A stretch of DNA of 64,000 nucleotides from Nemertoderma westbladi (GCA_032718475.1 JAUCBJ010009135.1:82626-146625), one strand, 5' to 3'. Numbered from the stretch's first letter, positions 47,301 to 57,699 are shown. The notes: generated from the sequence alone by a model not told the origin. Program-made: numbers and translations.

Positions 47301-49136
47301 TCCATCAATGATGTTAAAAATTTCTTCATTGTTACTTGTATAAATTTCGTTAAATTTCAGTTTATATTCAGTAACTTGAATGGATGTATTTCTAAAGTTT
47401 AAAGTTATTGTTGTAGTTGTTGAGCCTGATATAACCACATGATTTTTTTGTTTCACTGGTGATACTATGCTATTCAATTTGGAATTAGATTCTATCGTTT
47501 TTTCAATATCATATTCTTTAACAAGATTATTGCTCCACGAATTTAGGAGTTTATTTCCCCCAAATTCTATATTGTTGAGATTTACCCTCCCTTCTGCCTT
47601 AATTGAACGAATTGATATGCCAGTATTTACTTCCAACACCTTTATTATTGACCCTCCTCCAATAGCAACTAGATTTCCTTTCTCATGTACAGTAATACAG
47701 GTTGCGCTAATATTTGATTTCCACATCAATTTTCTGCATTCTACATCATAACAATAAACCGACGTGTGTCCATCACTCGATGAGATAATGTATCTCCCAT
47801 CAGGTGTCCATTTGATACTCAGCACAGCCATATTATGATAGGAGTGAGTGTCTAACCATTGTGGTTCTTGGATTGGCACTCCATCTACTTTCCAGATTTT
47901 GATTAGTCTATCTTTAGAACAGGAGGCGAGTTTGCTCCCATCAGGTGAGTACATAATATCGAGTACTGCCTTGTCATGGGACTTCCAAATCTGATTTTTG
48001 ATCTCCGGGTGAAGATGTATAATTGTACTACTCCCATCAGAGTAACATGTCGCAATATTGGAATGATTTGATGGGTGGAATATAATTCTGTGAAGTTTGG
48101 AGGAAGGAAATCTCAGTGAACTTTTTGAAATATTGAATATAACCTCCCAGATGTCATTTAGATTCCATACCAGTATTCGGCAATCCTGTGTACAAGCCGC
48201 TATTCTCTGGCCATTGTGTGAAATGGCGCAATTCGTTACATAAGTTACTCCACCTGGGATAGGTAGATTATCTACCAAATTTCGAGAACATTTACTAAAT
48301 ATTCCAATTCCGTTTGGGCCACAAGTCAAGTAACGCAGCTTATCTGGGAAGTAGTGAACCTCATCTGAATGGATATCGAGATTAAATACAGAAAGTGTTT
48401 GAACAAAGTCAATAAAATTTAAAGATTGCAATAAATTATCAATTACTACTGGTTGTGACGTCATATTGTTTCCATACCTAATAGGTTCAATTTTTAATTT
48501 ACTAAATAGAGAAGTCTTTATGTCTCCATAAGTGTGAGTCTTTAGAATAGTATCGATGGTGCCGCACACAAGATTTACGAATGGAGAGCCCTGATTGCTG
48601 TAGAGAGGGAGTTTTTCACCTGGACTACATCCCATCGCTACTGCAATGTGGTTAAACATTGGATAATTGAGATTTATATAGTTCTCATTCATGTCAGTAG
48701 ATGTTGTTTTTCCTTGACAAGCTTCAATGAAGATGACACGAGGTTTTGGTGGGTTATTTAGAGACAAACATTCATTGGCAAATTTTCTGACGATGTCTTT
48801 TATGATAATTTCTTGCTCATCAGAACAAATGATTGCTCCATATGTTCCATGACCCAAGATAAAAATAAAAAGACATTCAATTTCTCTAAGCATTGTTTGG
48901 TTGCGAAAATCATCCAGGCCATTTATCATATTACTGCGAGTAATTGTGCCATTAAGATGAGGTAAAAAGTGGACTATTTTGCAGCCTAACCCATTTCCAA
49001 ATACCCTATTTATGAAATCAACATCGTGTTTGGAACCAGGATGTCTTGAATTGTCCTTGTAATCCGTGATGTTAACAATCAAACATATCTTGAGACCTTC
49101 TTTGGAAATTTGATATGGATTCTCAGATGCAGCCAT
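44319..49136 (-). CDS. Caspase-fold / WD40 propeller / fibronectin type III array protein (1605 residues)
   Basis: Single uninterrupted frame, ATG at 49136, TAG at 44319. Residues 15-245 form a caspase p20+p10 unit: RHPGSKHDVD (Arg31 at the caspase R64 position), LGHGTYG with catalytic His96, FIEACQG with catalytic Cys140, then VAMGCSPG and QGSPFVNLVC of the small subunit. No prodomain (CARD or DED) precedes it. Residues about 265-550 give seven WD40 blades, for example LDIMYSPDGSKLASCSKDRL. From about 560 to 1580 about 11 FN3 domains follow (PGILY, PGLIY, PGTQY, PGSSY, PGYCY, PGTKY corners). No signal peptide or TM segment, so it is probably cytosolic. Two Asp-pocket residues differ from true caspases: the usual QAC Gln is Glu138, and the second pocket Arg aligns with Leu178. 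It may be a protease of altered specificity or a scaffold. WD40 and FN3 suggest an assembly or recognition platform (inference). Confidence 0.92.
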   Translation of the reverse strand: MAASENPYQISKEGLKICLIVNITDYKDNSRHPGSKHDVDFINRVFGNGLGCKIVHFLPHLNGTITRSNMINGLDDFRNQTMLREIECLFIFILGHGTYGAIICSDEQEIIIKDIVRKFANECLSLNNPPKPRVIFIEACQGKTTSTDMNENYINLNYPMFNHIAVAMGCSPGEKLPLYSNQGSPFVNLVCGTIDTILKTHTYGDIKTSLFSKLKIEPIRYGNNMTSQPVVIDNLLQSLNFIDFVQTLSVFNLDIHSDEVHYFPDKLRYLTCGPNGIGIFSKCSRNLVDNLPIPGGVTYVTNCAISHNGQRIAACTQDCRILVWNLNDIWEVIFNISKSSLRFPSSKLHRIIFHPSNHSNIATCYSDGSSTIIHLHPEIKNQIWKSHDKAVLDIMYSPDGSKLASCSKDRLIKIWKVDGVPIQEPQWLDTHSYHNMAVLSIKWTPDGRYIISSSDGHTSVYCYDVECRKLMWKSNISATCITVHEKGNLVAIGGGSIIKVLEVNTGISIRSIKAEGRVNLNNIEFGGNKLLNSWSNNLVKEYDIEKTIESNSKLNSIVSPVKQKNHVVISGSTTTTITLNFRNTSIQVTEYKLKFNEIYTSNNEEIFNIIDGGTKEYTIEGLNPGILYGISISAFDSGSREILTNRVVQRVVTKPCKPQLNSQQVICDTHSYDLTWTLSKGMFTHQMICVKPGSMSAFFPLVVLYAEKQYPSKYSLDDLRPGLIYKWFVTSISKYRGMDEVESEHSVVGTFYLKSICPLNIIVDNISATSCRISWEYSDSMVLGVYIYFKEKESQNIKLININIDNVNSKYFIIDDLSPGTQYILYMTTVGEYNKESDKSNNVEFNTNASAPIIRIENNILQLKQQKWKVKNYIFKYITEDGTENKKDISTTRIHNLELYKYLTPGSSYDISVGALSQYGNIEYSDIMHVDCNPNPPCNISEMTNISSQPENKSITFTWEKPTKGLCDHYSIDVFRLHINGKEYQKISENIITSDPTYELNVIPSTLYKLVVFSVSSSGAFSQGLEHIALSSPLPVKDLKFSSTNGTLKTNLKWITPDCQISYYNIYHGSKGENLQIISTASRLSSDTTTFTYNDAARGILSIYRVETVYRTNSITGKTYVKKNYCDFEFIEEPPIPKELQLRFIASKVIELEWRKPNDRNSYYSHFNVYVSKLHEEPLSQTLQLEDTENKCRINLSQIEPGYCYKVGVSCLAWHAEDNMKEGQHVNKMLTLPPAPVDNVYVCDLTKESCVIQWEYNTGYYKGVNIEIIDERTNEYIIFPCKSYSLTNLQPGTKYTAKLIPVGENDVKGRAVTLEFITKPGQPDNFEIIEVDGKVFAKWKKSTWAVVEYILQYRSQGELEWKTISPVPIATNGCETRNLESYFDDYETVYEVRFGNSNGDEIAYTDTIRFAREIKRPYNAVVEEYSNDGGITQNAKIIWQQAKPTGESSQVNNTAEIYCFTTKTKVKSVVDIECNHVTFITAPSHVYTINICAYNKFLDKFSRKTFIQFIAKPLKPSNLTIEHMEFPQGKLVLRWDKPECDVSYYKIFKSESPYNKLILIKQTTKKYAAINVCISTMRLYVQSGMSSSVIEGLGDSDSDFTFISV

Positions 49137-49248
49137 TGCTTGCTAGGTGGTGTAAAAATTACAAAAAGTATACAAATATGTGCAAAATAATTTGATTTGT
49201 TTTGGCTCGTCTCATTTCAAAAATATAACTATAACTAACTAATAATCT

Positions 49249-49262
49249 CTTTATATATATTA
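49249..49262 (-). promoter_or_regulatory. Candidate TATA box for the caspase-WD40-FN3 gene
   Basis: On minus the sequence reads TATATATAAAGAG about 115-125 bp upstream of the ATG at 49136. Spacing suits a TATA box with a short 5' UTR, but the region is generally AT-rich, so chance is possible. Confidence 0.3.
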
Positions 49263-49269
49263 TATATAA

Positions 49270-49924
49270 AAATTAGTCAGCTCAGGGTCCCCAGATCCTG
49301 CTACAATTGTGGTAGAAATGTGGTACTGTACTGTCAGCCCAGTAGGCCAGCCCGTTCAACACCAGTAGCCTATTGATCATTTAGTGATCAATAGTTCATC
49401 ATAGAGTGGGTTTGTAAGCCCCATCAAATAAAGACAACACAGAAGCCGGAGCTAGAAGGTTGTTGCCTCTAGGGTGTTAGTAGTGATTATGTGAGTATGT
49501 GACAATGTGACAAGGATAATAATATGAGTGAGGCACCGAGAAGGTGTTACTGAGTACTGAGTTACTGAGCTTTTATATTAATTGAGAAACATTAAAAAAA
49601 GATACACAGACTTTACTAATCAATATATTTGTGCCTTAATAAAAAGGATGTGTAACTTCCGAGCAAACCGTAAGACAACATTTACTGTATGGGTATTCAA
49701 ATAAATATATTAATACTACAGTATATAGTATCAATATATTGAAATATACTTTGTAATGTATTTAATAGTTATTGTCTAGCACAATGGTAATACTGGATAC
49801 TCCTCTATCAGTGTTAGGTAACCTAACCTTGGAAGCACACACTTGGCTTGCTGTATAACAAAACTAACTCTACAGTCGGCAGAAGGGCTGTAGGGTAGGC
49901 CATAGATAGGCGGATGGTAATCAA
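49270..49924. other. Gene-free interval upstream of the caspase gene
   Basis: Mixed AT-rich sequence with no recognisable gene, array or transposon domain between the candidate promoter and the LINE on the plus strand. Confidence 0.4.
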
Positions 49925-52320
49925 TCAATGGCTAGCCATGCAGACAAGGTCGACGGAAGATGGAATGTAATCAAACAATGGCGGCCTCCTGCGAAGATGC
50001 TTGTAGGAGTTGCGACCACAACCGGTTTATTCGCACAACTGAAAGATATGAGAATGAGAACCCTCCAGGAGAAATACTGGCTCGGACGTCACCCGGGTCA
50101 ACAAGGAATGCGTCCCTCAGTGGTGCAGGCACACCAGGCCTGCATCGAAAAAACTGTTACTGTAACATAAGACAGAGAAGAAAGAAGAACCAACCTGTTG
50201 AAATGTAAAAAGACACTACATATCGCTACAATGAACACAACACACACACACTCCAAAAGATCATAGCAACAAGGGTCACAGCTCTGGCAACGGAATATAA
50301 AATCAACAACATCTGTATTCAAGAACATCGGATTTCAGCTGGATTACATTCTTATCAACAAAAAGTGGAGAAACATCATGATTAACTGCGAGGCATACAG
50401 CTCGTTCAGCCTAATTGGTTTGACCACAGAATCGTGACTGCAGAGATCAGACTCAGTTTGAGAACCAGCAAACCCAGGACTAGCAAGCGAATCAACTATG
50501 ACTGGGAGAAACTCAGAACTGACATTGCAGTAAAGGATGCTTATTATTTAGAGCAGCAGTAGTTCCAGTACTCCTCTACGGGAGTCCATGCTGGGCTCTA
50601 ACTGCTGAGGACACCAAATCTCTGGATGGCACATTCACAAGAATGCTACGCCGGGTACATTGTGTCAAGTACAATGCACACATCTCCAACCAGACACTAT
50701 ATAACATTGGAGGTGTCTCATTGGTTCCCCCAAGCTTGACACTAGAACAAAATCGCCTCCGCTTTGCAGGACATTGCTTTCGCCGTGAGGACCAGCCTGT
50801 GCATAATCTTGTACTTTGGCAGCCTCATGGAGTGAATAAGCATGGTGGACAGCCCATGACTTTCTTGAGACGCATCTTAAAGGACACTGGCCTTAAAGAT
50901 GCGGATGATCTAGCAAATGTCATGGGTGATAGGGAGTTGTGGCGGTGCAATTTTGTTGACAAGCCGGCACAGCATTCTTAAAAATGCAGCTGCAATGCAG
51001 CATGCCGATCCTAGTAGTAGTAGTAGTAGTAAAGGATGCTTGCATAGTGATAGTAGAAATTCAAAACCGCTTTGAAGTGTTCCAGTCAATGGATGAAGGC
51101 AAGTCTCTGATTCTATATACCAAAATATAATAAAAGCCCGCAGTGAATCGTCAGGAAGCAGATTCCCCATAAACCCAAATGAAAACAGTATGTGCCATGG
51201 CAAGTCTCTGAGGTTACTTGTAAGAGATAAGATTTTAAGATAGCCTACCAAGTAAAAACCGAACAACCAACAACCGAAAACATCAACAAGGTTGAGAAAG
51301 CTAAAGAAGATCTTAAATGGGCCTACAACTTCAGCCAGGAGAAGTACATACAGGATAAAACTGAAGCAATTACAACTGCTCACATACAGCAACAATCAAG
51401 TCTTACCTGGCAAACTGTAAATGAGGTATCTGGTCGGAAAAGTTGTGCAAATGGGCGCCTCAAAGCCGATAGTCCTGAAGAACATGTTGGGAAGTGGAAA
51501 AATCACTTCAGCAACTTGCTTGGGCAGCCACCAAACATCGAGGTCAGCCCTACAAGGAAAATATATGACAAGACACTACCTATAGATACATGGGATTTCT
51601 CCAAACTGCCGAACTCCAAAGAAGCATTAAAAGCATGTCCAATAATAAAGTGAGAGGATTAGATGAAATCCCAGCGGAGGTATGGAAAACCGGAGTGCTA
51701 AACAGACCATTATTGAATGTTTGCAACCGGATGTTAAAAGGGGAAAAGCCTCCACCAATTTGGACTAAATGTCAAAAGCCTCTCCCCAAGATAGGTGACC
51801 TCGGTATACCAACAAAATATCGTGGGATCTGTCTGCTTGTGGTAGCTGCTAAAATATACAATAAAATGATTCTATATAGGATTAGGCCTCACATAGACTC
51901 AGATACTTGCACTACAGAGACTGATTGAAGGAATTAATCAAAGAATCTCCCCGCAGTCATGACTTTTGTTGACTTCAAGAAGGCATTAGACTCCATCCAT
52001 AGAGGTAAAATGCTTGAAATCCTAAGTGCTTATGGAATACCAGAAGAAATTGTTGCTGGCATTGGATTGTTATATTGTGACACAGAAGCGCAGGTACTCT
52101 TACCAGATGGTGAAACTGAGTTTTTCTCAATCCTGGCTGGCGTACTGCAAGGTGACACATTAGGTGACACATTGAAAAAATTACGTGGCAAACTGTAAAT
52201 GAGGTGGCATGTGAGGGAGGATCCGGCTATGATATATATATAGACCAAAAAGTGATACTGAAGGAAAGCAGGGAGCCTGGAAGGATCTCTTTCCACTGTC
52301 CGACCTCACTCAACCCAGTA
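49925..52320 (+). mobile_element. Older plus-strand LINE (endonuclease and RT remnants), interrupted by a nested LINE
   Basis: Pieces of one element in order: a 5' part with RQRRKKNQPVEM, endonuclease fragments (INNICIQEHR; DHRIVTAEIRLSLR up to the nested insertion at 50543), the pre-RT region (LTWQTVNEVSGRKSC), RT parts in shifting frames (NKVRGLDEIPAEVWKTG; MTFVDFKKALDSIHRGK with GIPEEIVAGI and GVLQGDTLG), and a 3' end with CCTGGAAGGATCT, CACTGTCCGA and a decayed (TAG)n-like tail to about 52360. RT motif C is missing. At 52186-52205 the 20-bp TGGCAAACTGTAAATGAGGT repeats 51408-51427, indicating a rearranged or chimeric join. Confidence 0.8.
50529..51041 (+). mobile_element. Nested, 5'-truncated LINE insertion with 14-bp target duplication
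   Basis: Bases 50543-51027 encode the C-terminal region of the second LINE type (LYGSPCWALTAEDTKSLD, MLRRVHCVKYNAHIS, RLRFAGHCFRREDQPVHNL, LWRCNFVDKPAQHS), a short 3' UTR and a (TAG)n tail. AGTAAAGGATGCTT flanks it at 50529-50542 and 51028-51041. Removing the insert rejoins the host LINE frame (DIAVKDA to CIVIVEIQNRF), confirming it landed inside an older LINE. Its sequence is close to the copy at 53.9-54.3 kb. Confidence 0.9.
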
Positions 52321-52360
52321 ATATTAGTAGTTATATTAGTAGTTATACATAGTAGTTAGA

Positions 52361-52780
52361 TTTGTATGTATTTGTTTGAATACCTTTCTGAAACAAATTA
52401 TTATTCTCAAAAACTATTTTAATTAAAATTAAGAATTATTTTGAAGATAGTTTACCAACAAGTATGTGACAACATACCATGTATTACGGAGCAAGTGTAT
52501 GTTATCACTTAAGCCGTCGTTATCCATTAGTATTATATTTGAGTTTGAAGACAAAGTCCATATTCACAAATATTACATGTTAACTAACTTGGATTCAACA
52601 ACATAAATTATATGGGGTCATATCTGTATTATATGTGAATGCGAACTAATTGTTCATCTGATTGTATCTTATATTTACTATGTCTGGATTACTGCATAAT
52701 TTGTACTGCAATACTTCTGTACTGCCGTGGGCCCACATGGGGCCTGCCTACTGGAACTGATGAAGAGGCTGGAAAGACAA
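52361..52780. other. Gene-free AT-rich interval
   Basis: No gene, array or mobile domain seen between the LINE tail and the LINE ORF1-like region. Confidence 0.4.
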
Positions 52781-53845
52781 CTGTCAGTTCATCAAGAACG
52801 ATGTGTTGTCAAATGTCTGGAGTGCGTATGTACGCAAAGGAATAATGTGCGGCAGCATTATAGCTACGATTGAACCATGGGTGCATTTCACGGACTTAAT
52901 GCTGAAGGATGCTAAGCGAGCATTACTTAACACGCTGCCAATGATGGATAGGAACAGATCTAAACAACCGTTCTCAAAGTCAAGACAGAGTGGAGATGGT
53001 ATGAGGAAACTCATACTTAATGATATCATGGACGTGTTGGATTACCCAGGATTCGTGGAATTTTCCCCGACCCCTCGGTTTATCCATAATCATCTGGAAA
53101 ATATCACGCCGTTCAACACATCCGCTGAAGATATGGGTATCCTACTCCGGACTGTTAGTGCGCTACAGGATCGTCTCGTGGTTATGGAAGCCTGCTGTGC
53201 TGCTCACGCCATTACACATGGGGCACCAGCAACCAGTATACTTACGAGCCGTCCATCTGCCACTGTATCCACCACTGATGGTGTAGCATACAAATAGGCT
53301 TATCATGACGCAGTTGTTAATCCATCAGCTAGTAAAGGTACAATTACCAATCCGGCTGAACCTGCAGAAGCTGGTGACTTTCTGCAGGTTGGTGCCAATG
53401 GTCAACATCAGGAGACTCACAAAGACAAGCCTAAGCTACCATCAGGTAACAAACACAACACTGGTGGTGGTTCTACCAATAAGGTGATCTTCTGTCGATG
53501 GAGAAAACCGCGTAAGTTAGTTGCTGGTACAAAGGCTTCAGGTGGCCTTGAGACATTTGAGCCGAGGCAGACTCTTCTCCTCTCACGTTGTGCCCCCATG
53601 GTGACAGAGAGAGGAGAAGATCATGTCATATGTTAAGGATACCTTCAACATAGTTACAACCTGTGCCAAGTACAATGTCCTGTATATGACGATTCACAAG
53701 TCCTTTTGCTTTCATGTCTTGATGGCAATCGCGAGAATCTGCTAAGTCCGGATGGGTGGCCTCGCCACGTGCGTATCTGCTCCTTATATACCCACTTCCA
53801 GAACTCGAAGTTTACAAACCCGGCTAGGGACAGTTTGGTGGGTAT
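52780..53845 (+). pseudogene. LINE ORF1-like (nucleic-acid-binding) protein, frameshifted, truncated by a LINE insertion
   Basis: The first frame (52803-53297) encodes about 164 residues with a likely coiled-coil stretch (LLRTVSALQDRLVVMEACC) and ends at a stop. The same frame reads on after it (NPAEPAEAGDFLQVGANGQH, KASGGLETFEPRQTL), then a shift near 53610 leads to KDTFNIVTT and LLSPDGWPRHVRI. That last block resembles the C-terminal part of CR1/Jockey ORF1 proteins, where a WP-x-x-V-x-V/I-R motif is common. These bind LINE RNA. The 3' side is cut at 53845 by the minus-strand LINE. The family call is by motif style only. Confidence 0.6.
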
Positions 53846-56127
53846 ACTACTACTAGGATCGGCATGCTGCATTGCAGCTCCATTTTTAAGAATGCTGTGC
53901 CGGCTTGTCGACTAAATTGCGCCGCCACAACTCCCTATCACCCATGATATTATATAATCGGCATTTTCAAGGCCAGTATCCTTTAAGATGGGTCTCAAGA
54001 AAGTCATGGGCTGGATACCATGCTTATTCACTCTAAGAGGCCGCCAAAGCACAAGATTATGCACTGGCTGGTCCTCACGGCGAAAGTAATGTCCTACAAA
54101 GCTGAGGCGATTTTGTTCTAGTGTCAAGCTTTGGGGAACCAATGAGACACCTCCAATGTTATATAGTGTCTGGTTGGAGATGTGTGCACTGTACTTGACA
54201 CAATGAACCCGGCGTAGCATTCTTGTGAATGTGCCATCCAGAGATTTGGTGTCCTCAGCAGTTAGAGCCCAGCATGGACTCCTATAGAGGAGTACTGGAA
54301 CTACTGCTGCTCTAAATAATCGGACCTTAAGTTTCCGATTAATTCTCGGTGACTTCCAAATCCTGGAAAGCCTATTCAAGGCTGCCCATGCCTTTCCCTT
54401 ACGTATTCGAAGGTCCTCACCTGACTTCCGGATCCATGATCCCAGGTAACAGAAGTCGTCCACATGCTCAAGCATACCATCCTTTGAGCTTATGCTCATC
54501 CGGTCAGAGACTTGCTGAGGACTTTCAAAGTTAACTGTCAGAATTTTGGTCTTTCTGGAGTTAATAAAAAGACCAACACTAGAAGCAGCATGTTCTAATG
54601 AGCTGAGGAGCCGTTGGGCTCCCTCTAATGATTCTGAGAGTACTCCTAAGTCATCAGCAAAGTCTAGATCAGTTAGGTACTTGGCAGGATTTCCTCGACT
54701 TCTGGAGCCAGTAGGTGGAGTTATCATCACCCCATCATCATTATAATGATCTAAGGACATGCGTAGAACATAGTCAACCACAATAATGAACAAGAATGGT
54801 GCAAGTGTGTCTCCTTGGAGGACGCCCCATAACACTTCAAATGGTTCTGTGTCACCGACAACAGTAGACACAAATGTTGTCGAACCATCGTATACTGATC
54901 TGATTGCTGCAATAATTTCATCAGGAATCCCATATAATGAAAGTATGCTGAACATACGTGAGCGAGAGACTGAATCAAAGGCCTTGAAGAAGTCAACAAA
55001 GATAACAGCCAGATGCCTGTCTTTCTTTTTTGATAACTCTTAAATTATCCTTCTAAGTGCCAAAATGGGCTCCATGGTCCCACGACCTTTACGGAACCCA
55101 TTCTGATTTCCACGGAGCAGTCTCTCAATGGGATCCATGATGCGATTTAATAGAATCCTATTGTATAGCTTTGCAGCAATCGAGATCAATGAGATTCCCC
55201 GAAAAGAACCATAGAGTGTTAGGTTGCCCTTCTTGGGAACTGGCACCAACTTATTTGTTTTCATTTCTTGTGGGACTCTTGTTGTTCGGTACATGTCTAC
55301 AATGATGGGATAGATGAGCTTTAAACACTCAGGTATTTTAAAGACCTCAGGGGGAACACCATCTACTCCACTGGCACGATTAGTCTTAATGCTCTTTGCA
55401 GCAGCCTTCACTTCTGCAAAGGAGATATAGCCAATGGGAATATCTGGGAGTACAGACTCAGACACTTTTACTTCTATAAAGTTATCAGGCAATACCCTGT
55501 CATTATTGAGGAGCTTTTCAAAGTGGGCTTTCCAACCATTGAGGCGATCGGCTGGTGATTCAGCCTTAACCTTGGTGGTTGGTTGGCTTTTCCGCCCAGT
55601 AAGAAGATTGATCGATTTCCATCCCTGGGATGATTGCCTGCTGTCGTCAGCATCATTGATGGCATCAAACTGTTGGTTTATTAGCTCCTGTAGATTAGCA
55701 GAGTACTGCCTGTTCAGGGACCTAGATGCAGCCTTAACTGCATTCTTGGCCGCTGTAGTCTGTTTGAGTCGGGACTCTTTCTGCCCCTTATGAAGGTCAT
55801 TTCGGCACTTCTGAATTTTATTGTCAGTCCAGGGGGCCCTTTCCTGTTTCGAGGGTATACAGGAACTGTTTCTGCAGCTGCTAACTTAACTGCTTCTGTA
55901 AAGGCAGTATAGCTCTCACAGTGATCTGCCGCCTCAGAGGCAAGAGCAGCATACCTGTTGCTCAGCTGTAGTGTGAAGCTGGATCTCAAACTTGGCTGTT
56001 GCAACAGAGAGGACCAGTCATGCCGCGGCAAGGCAGATTTCGTTGTTCTGCTAGCACGCAGACTAAGTCTTACCTTGGCCACAATAAGGCGGCGATCACT
56101 GGAGAAGGGTCGAAGTGTAAATGCATT
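53845..56127 (-). mobile_element. Minus-strand LINE with (TAG)n tail, 5'-truncated in the endonuclease
   Basis: The 3' tail (TACTACTACTAGG on plus) starts at 53845. Going 5' on minus are a 3' UTR, an RT of about 630 codons, and the last part of an endonuclease (SSDRRLIVAKVRLSLRAS), after which the sequence stops at the TGTGACGG end of the neighbouring LTR near 56127. It has one in-frame stop and one frameshift. Sister copies of its 3' end occur at 50.54-51.03 kb, 41.63-41.71 kb and about 7.38 kb. No duplication of the left flank was found at the right end, so the 5' side was probably altered by the LTR element or a deletion. Confidence 0.87.
53912..56082 (-). pseudogene. LINE endonuclease-end / reverse transcriptase reading frame with one stop and one frameshift
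   Basis: From 56082 the frame reads the endonuclease end and a linker. A shift near 55835 joins it to the pre-RT region (NLLTGRKSQPT). RT follows: ASGVDGVPPEVFKI, FRGISLISIAAKLYNRI, NGFRKGRGTMEPI, then an in-frame TAA (55040-55042), VIFVDFFKAFDSVSR (motif A), WGVLQGDTLAPFLFIIVVDY, DLDFADDLGVLSES (catalytic DD), and a C-terminal region ending GSCGGAI. The motif order matches a full RT. The LQGD in place of PQG is shared with the other LINE of this type here. Confidence 0.9.
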
Positions 56128-56585
56128 GTGACGGGATCCAAAAATCCCGGTTTATCCTGGTTCTTTGTTTACGCGTCCCCGCCGTGTGTAAAAGAGTTAT
56201 TATAGTTCTTCCGATGTTATTGATATATATGTATACGATGCAATAGAGTAAAGTAAGTTAGCACAGTTGATGAGTAAACGGTAATATACCTGTAATATTG
56301 ATGGATGATGGTGGCGACGACGGTAACAAAAGTCACTGTTCTGCCCTAACTGTACTGAGATAACTGAATCAATGAATAACACCAACCGGTAATATACTGC
56401 TCTGGTTTGGCCATATTACTCAGCGGATGCCTGCCCCCCATTGGCTGATAACCTAATTCTCGCCCTCCCATCTCTCTGGGAGTGTTTCCCCTTGCTACTG
56501 TTACTCTCTCTCCTTGGGGTATAACCTCTGACCCCCCATTATGTGTGTGTCCTTTTGGGTTTCTCATCCCCGTTTATTGGGGTGA

Positions 56586-56842
56586 TACGAGGTTGATTGG
56601 CAATCAACCTCGTACTCTCAATATTGCTTAAAGCTAACTTTATGGGGTGGTTAGCGGAATTGAATTCGCTAACACTCCCCCCCATGCTATCTTCCCGGTG
56701 AGAAGATAGCATCCACCTTTAGTGCGCTATAATTCCGCTGGATGGAGCTATTTTTTCTCGGAGCCGGCTTTCCAGGCCGCTCCCTATGGGTATGATATCG
56801 CTACCCCGTCTTGGTGCAACTTTATCTATCTAGCACCAAGAC
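56586..56842. promoter_or_regulatory. Cluster of four hairpins in the LTR
   Basis: Perfect stems: TACGAGGTTGATT with AATCAACCTCGTA (56586-56614, 3-nt loop); TTAGCG with CGCTAA (56651-56672); ATGCTATCTT with AAGATAGCAT (56684-56712, 9-nt loop); GTCTTGGTGC with GCACCAAGAC (56808-56842, 15-nt loop). They may structure the transcript near its start, packaging or polyadenylation region. Confidence 0.6.
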
Positions 56843-57699
56843 ATCTGGTGTCCCATGTCTGGCCGATCGTGCGCTTCTCTCATACAATTTTTGTTTCCCC
56901 AACACTCTCACCACTCTAACTCCGCTCTATCCCTTACTCCAACTTCTCATTGCTCCAACTCTCACTCCTCCCCCCCACACTCGAATTGCACTCCTCTCAC
57001 TGTCCCTCATCCTGTCAAAAAACCTCCTCTCCATTCTCGCTTTCGATCCCCATTCTCGCTTTCGTCCCTTATACACTTATCGGGCCCCACACATGTGCGC
57101 ACATGTTACTGGGAGCCGTCTAAGTCCCGTCCTGTCGCCCTAGTCAATTAATCCCCAGCCCCAGTAGCTAATTGGAAAAGGTTGTGCTTGACTACGGTAC
57201 ATACTTTATAATATATATGTGAGTTACTTATATAATTATTATAAGGCTATTATTATCATATATTATATTATATGCTCATCTACATAACGCGCCTCGTTCT
57301 CTCTCGGCCTTTCTCGCCTGGCGACTTCTTCCAGTCTCTTCTCCCCAAATCCATCCGCTTCCAACTTCTCCCACGTGATATGTATATCCACCTCCCTGTC
57401 TACTAGATGCCGGCTGTTGTATTACGCCGACTCGCCCTCCAGACCTTCGAAGGCCACCTAGAAGGCCCTTCTGTAGTTCGGAGGTGATCCTGATATTATT
57501 AACTTTTATTTTAATTTTGTCTTATCTCTATTTTGTGCTATTACCCTACCTACCTTTCTGGCTACTACTTCTACGGTATTTTGTGCTTTCTAATCTCTTA
57601 CTGCTAACTCTACTAACCCTACTAGCTCTATTTCTACCATCTCTTACTATATATTATATCTTATACATATCCTCCTACCACTAATTCTTGCTACTAACT

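Noticed and set aside
49928-50208. Two overlapping 80-codon plus frames as a small gene
   Set aside because: Better explained as the 5' part of the LINE that leads into its endonuclease (RQRRKKNQPVEM followed by INNICIQEHR).
54349-55793. Plus-strand frames opposite the LINE at 53.85-56.13 kb
   Set aside because: Antisense shadows of a clear RT reading.
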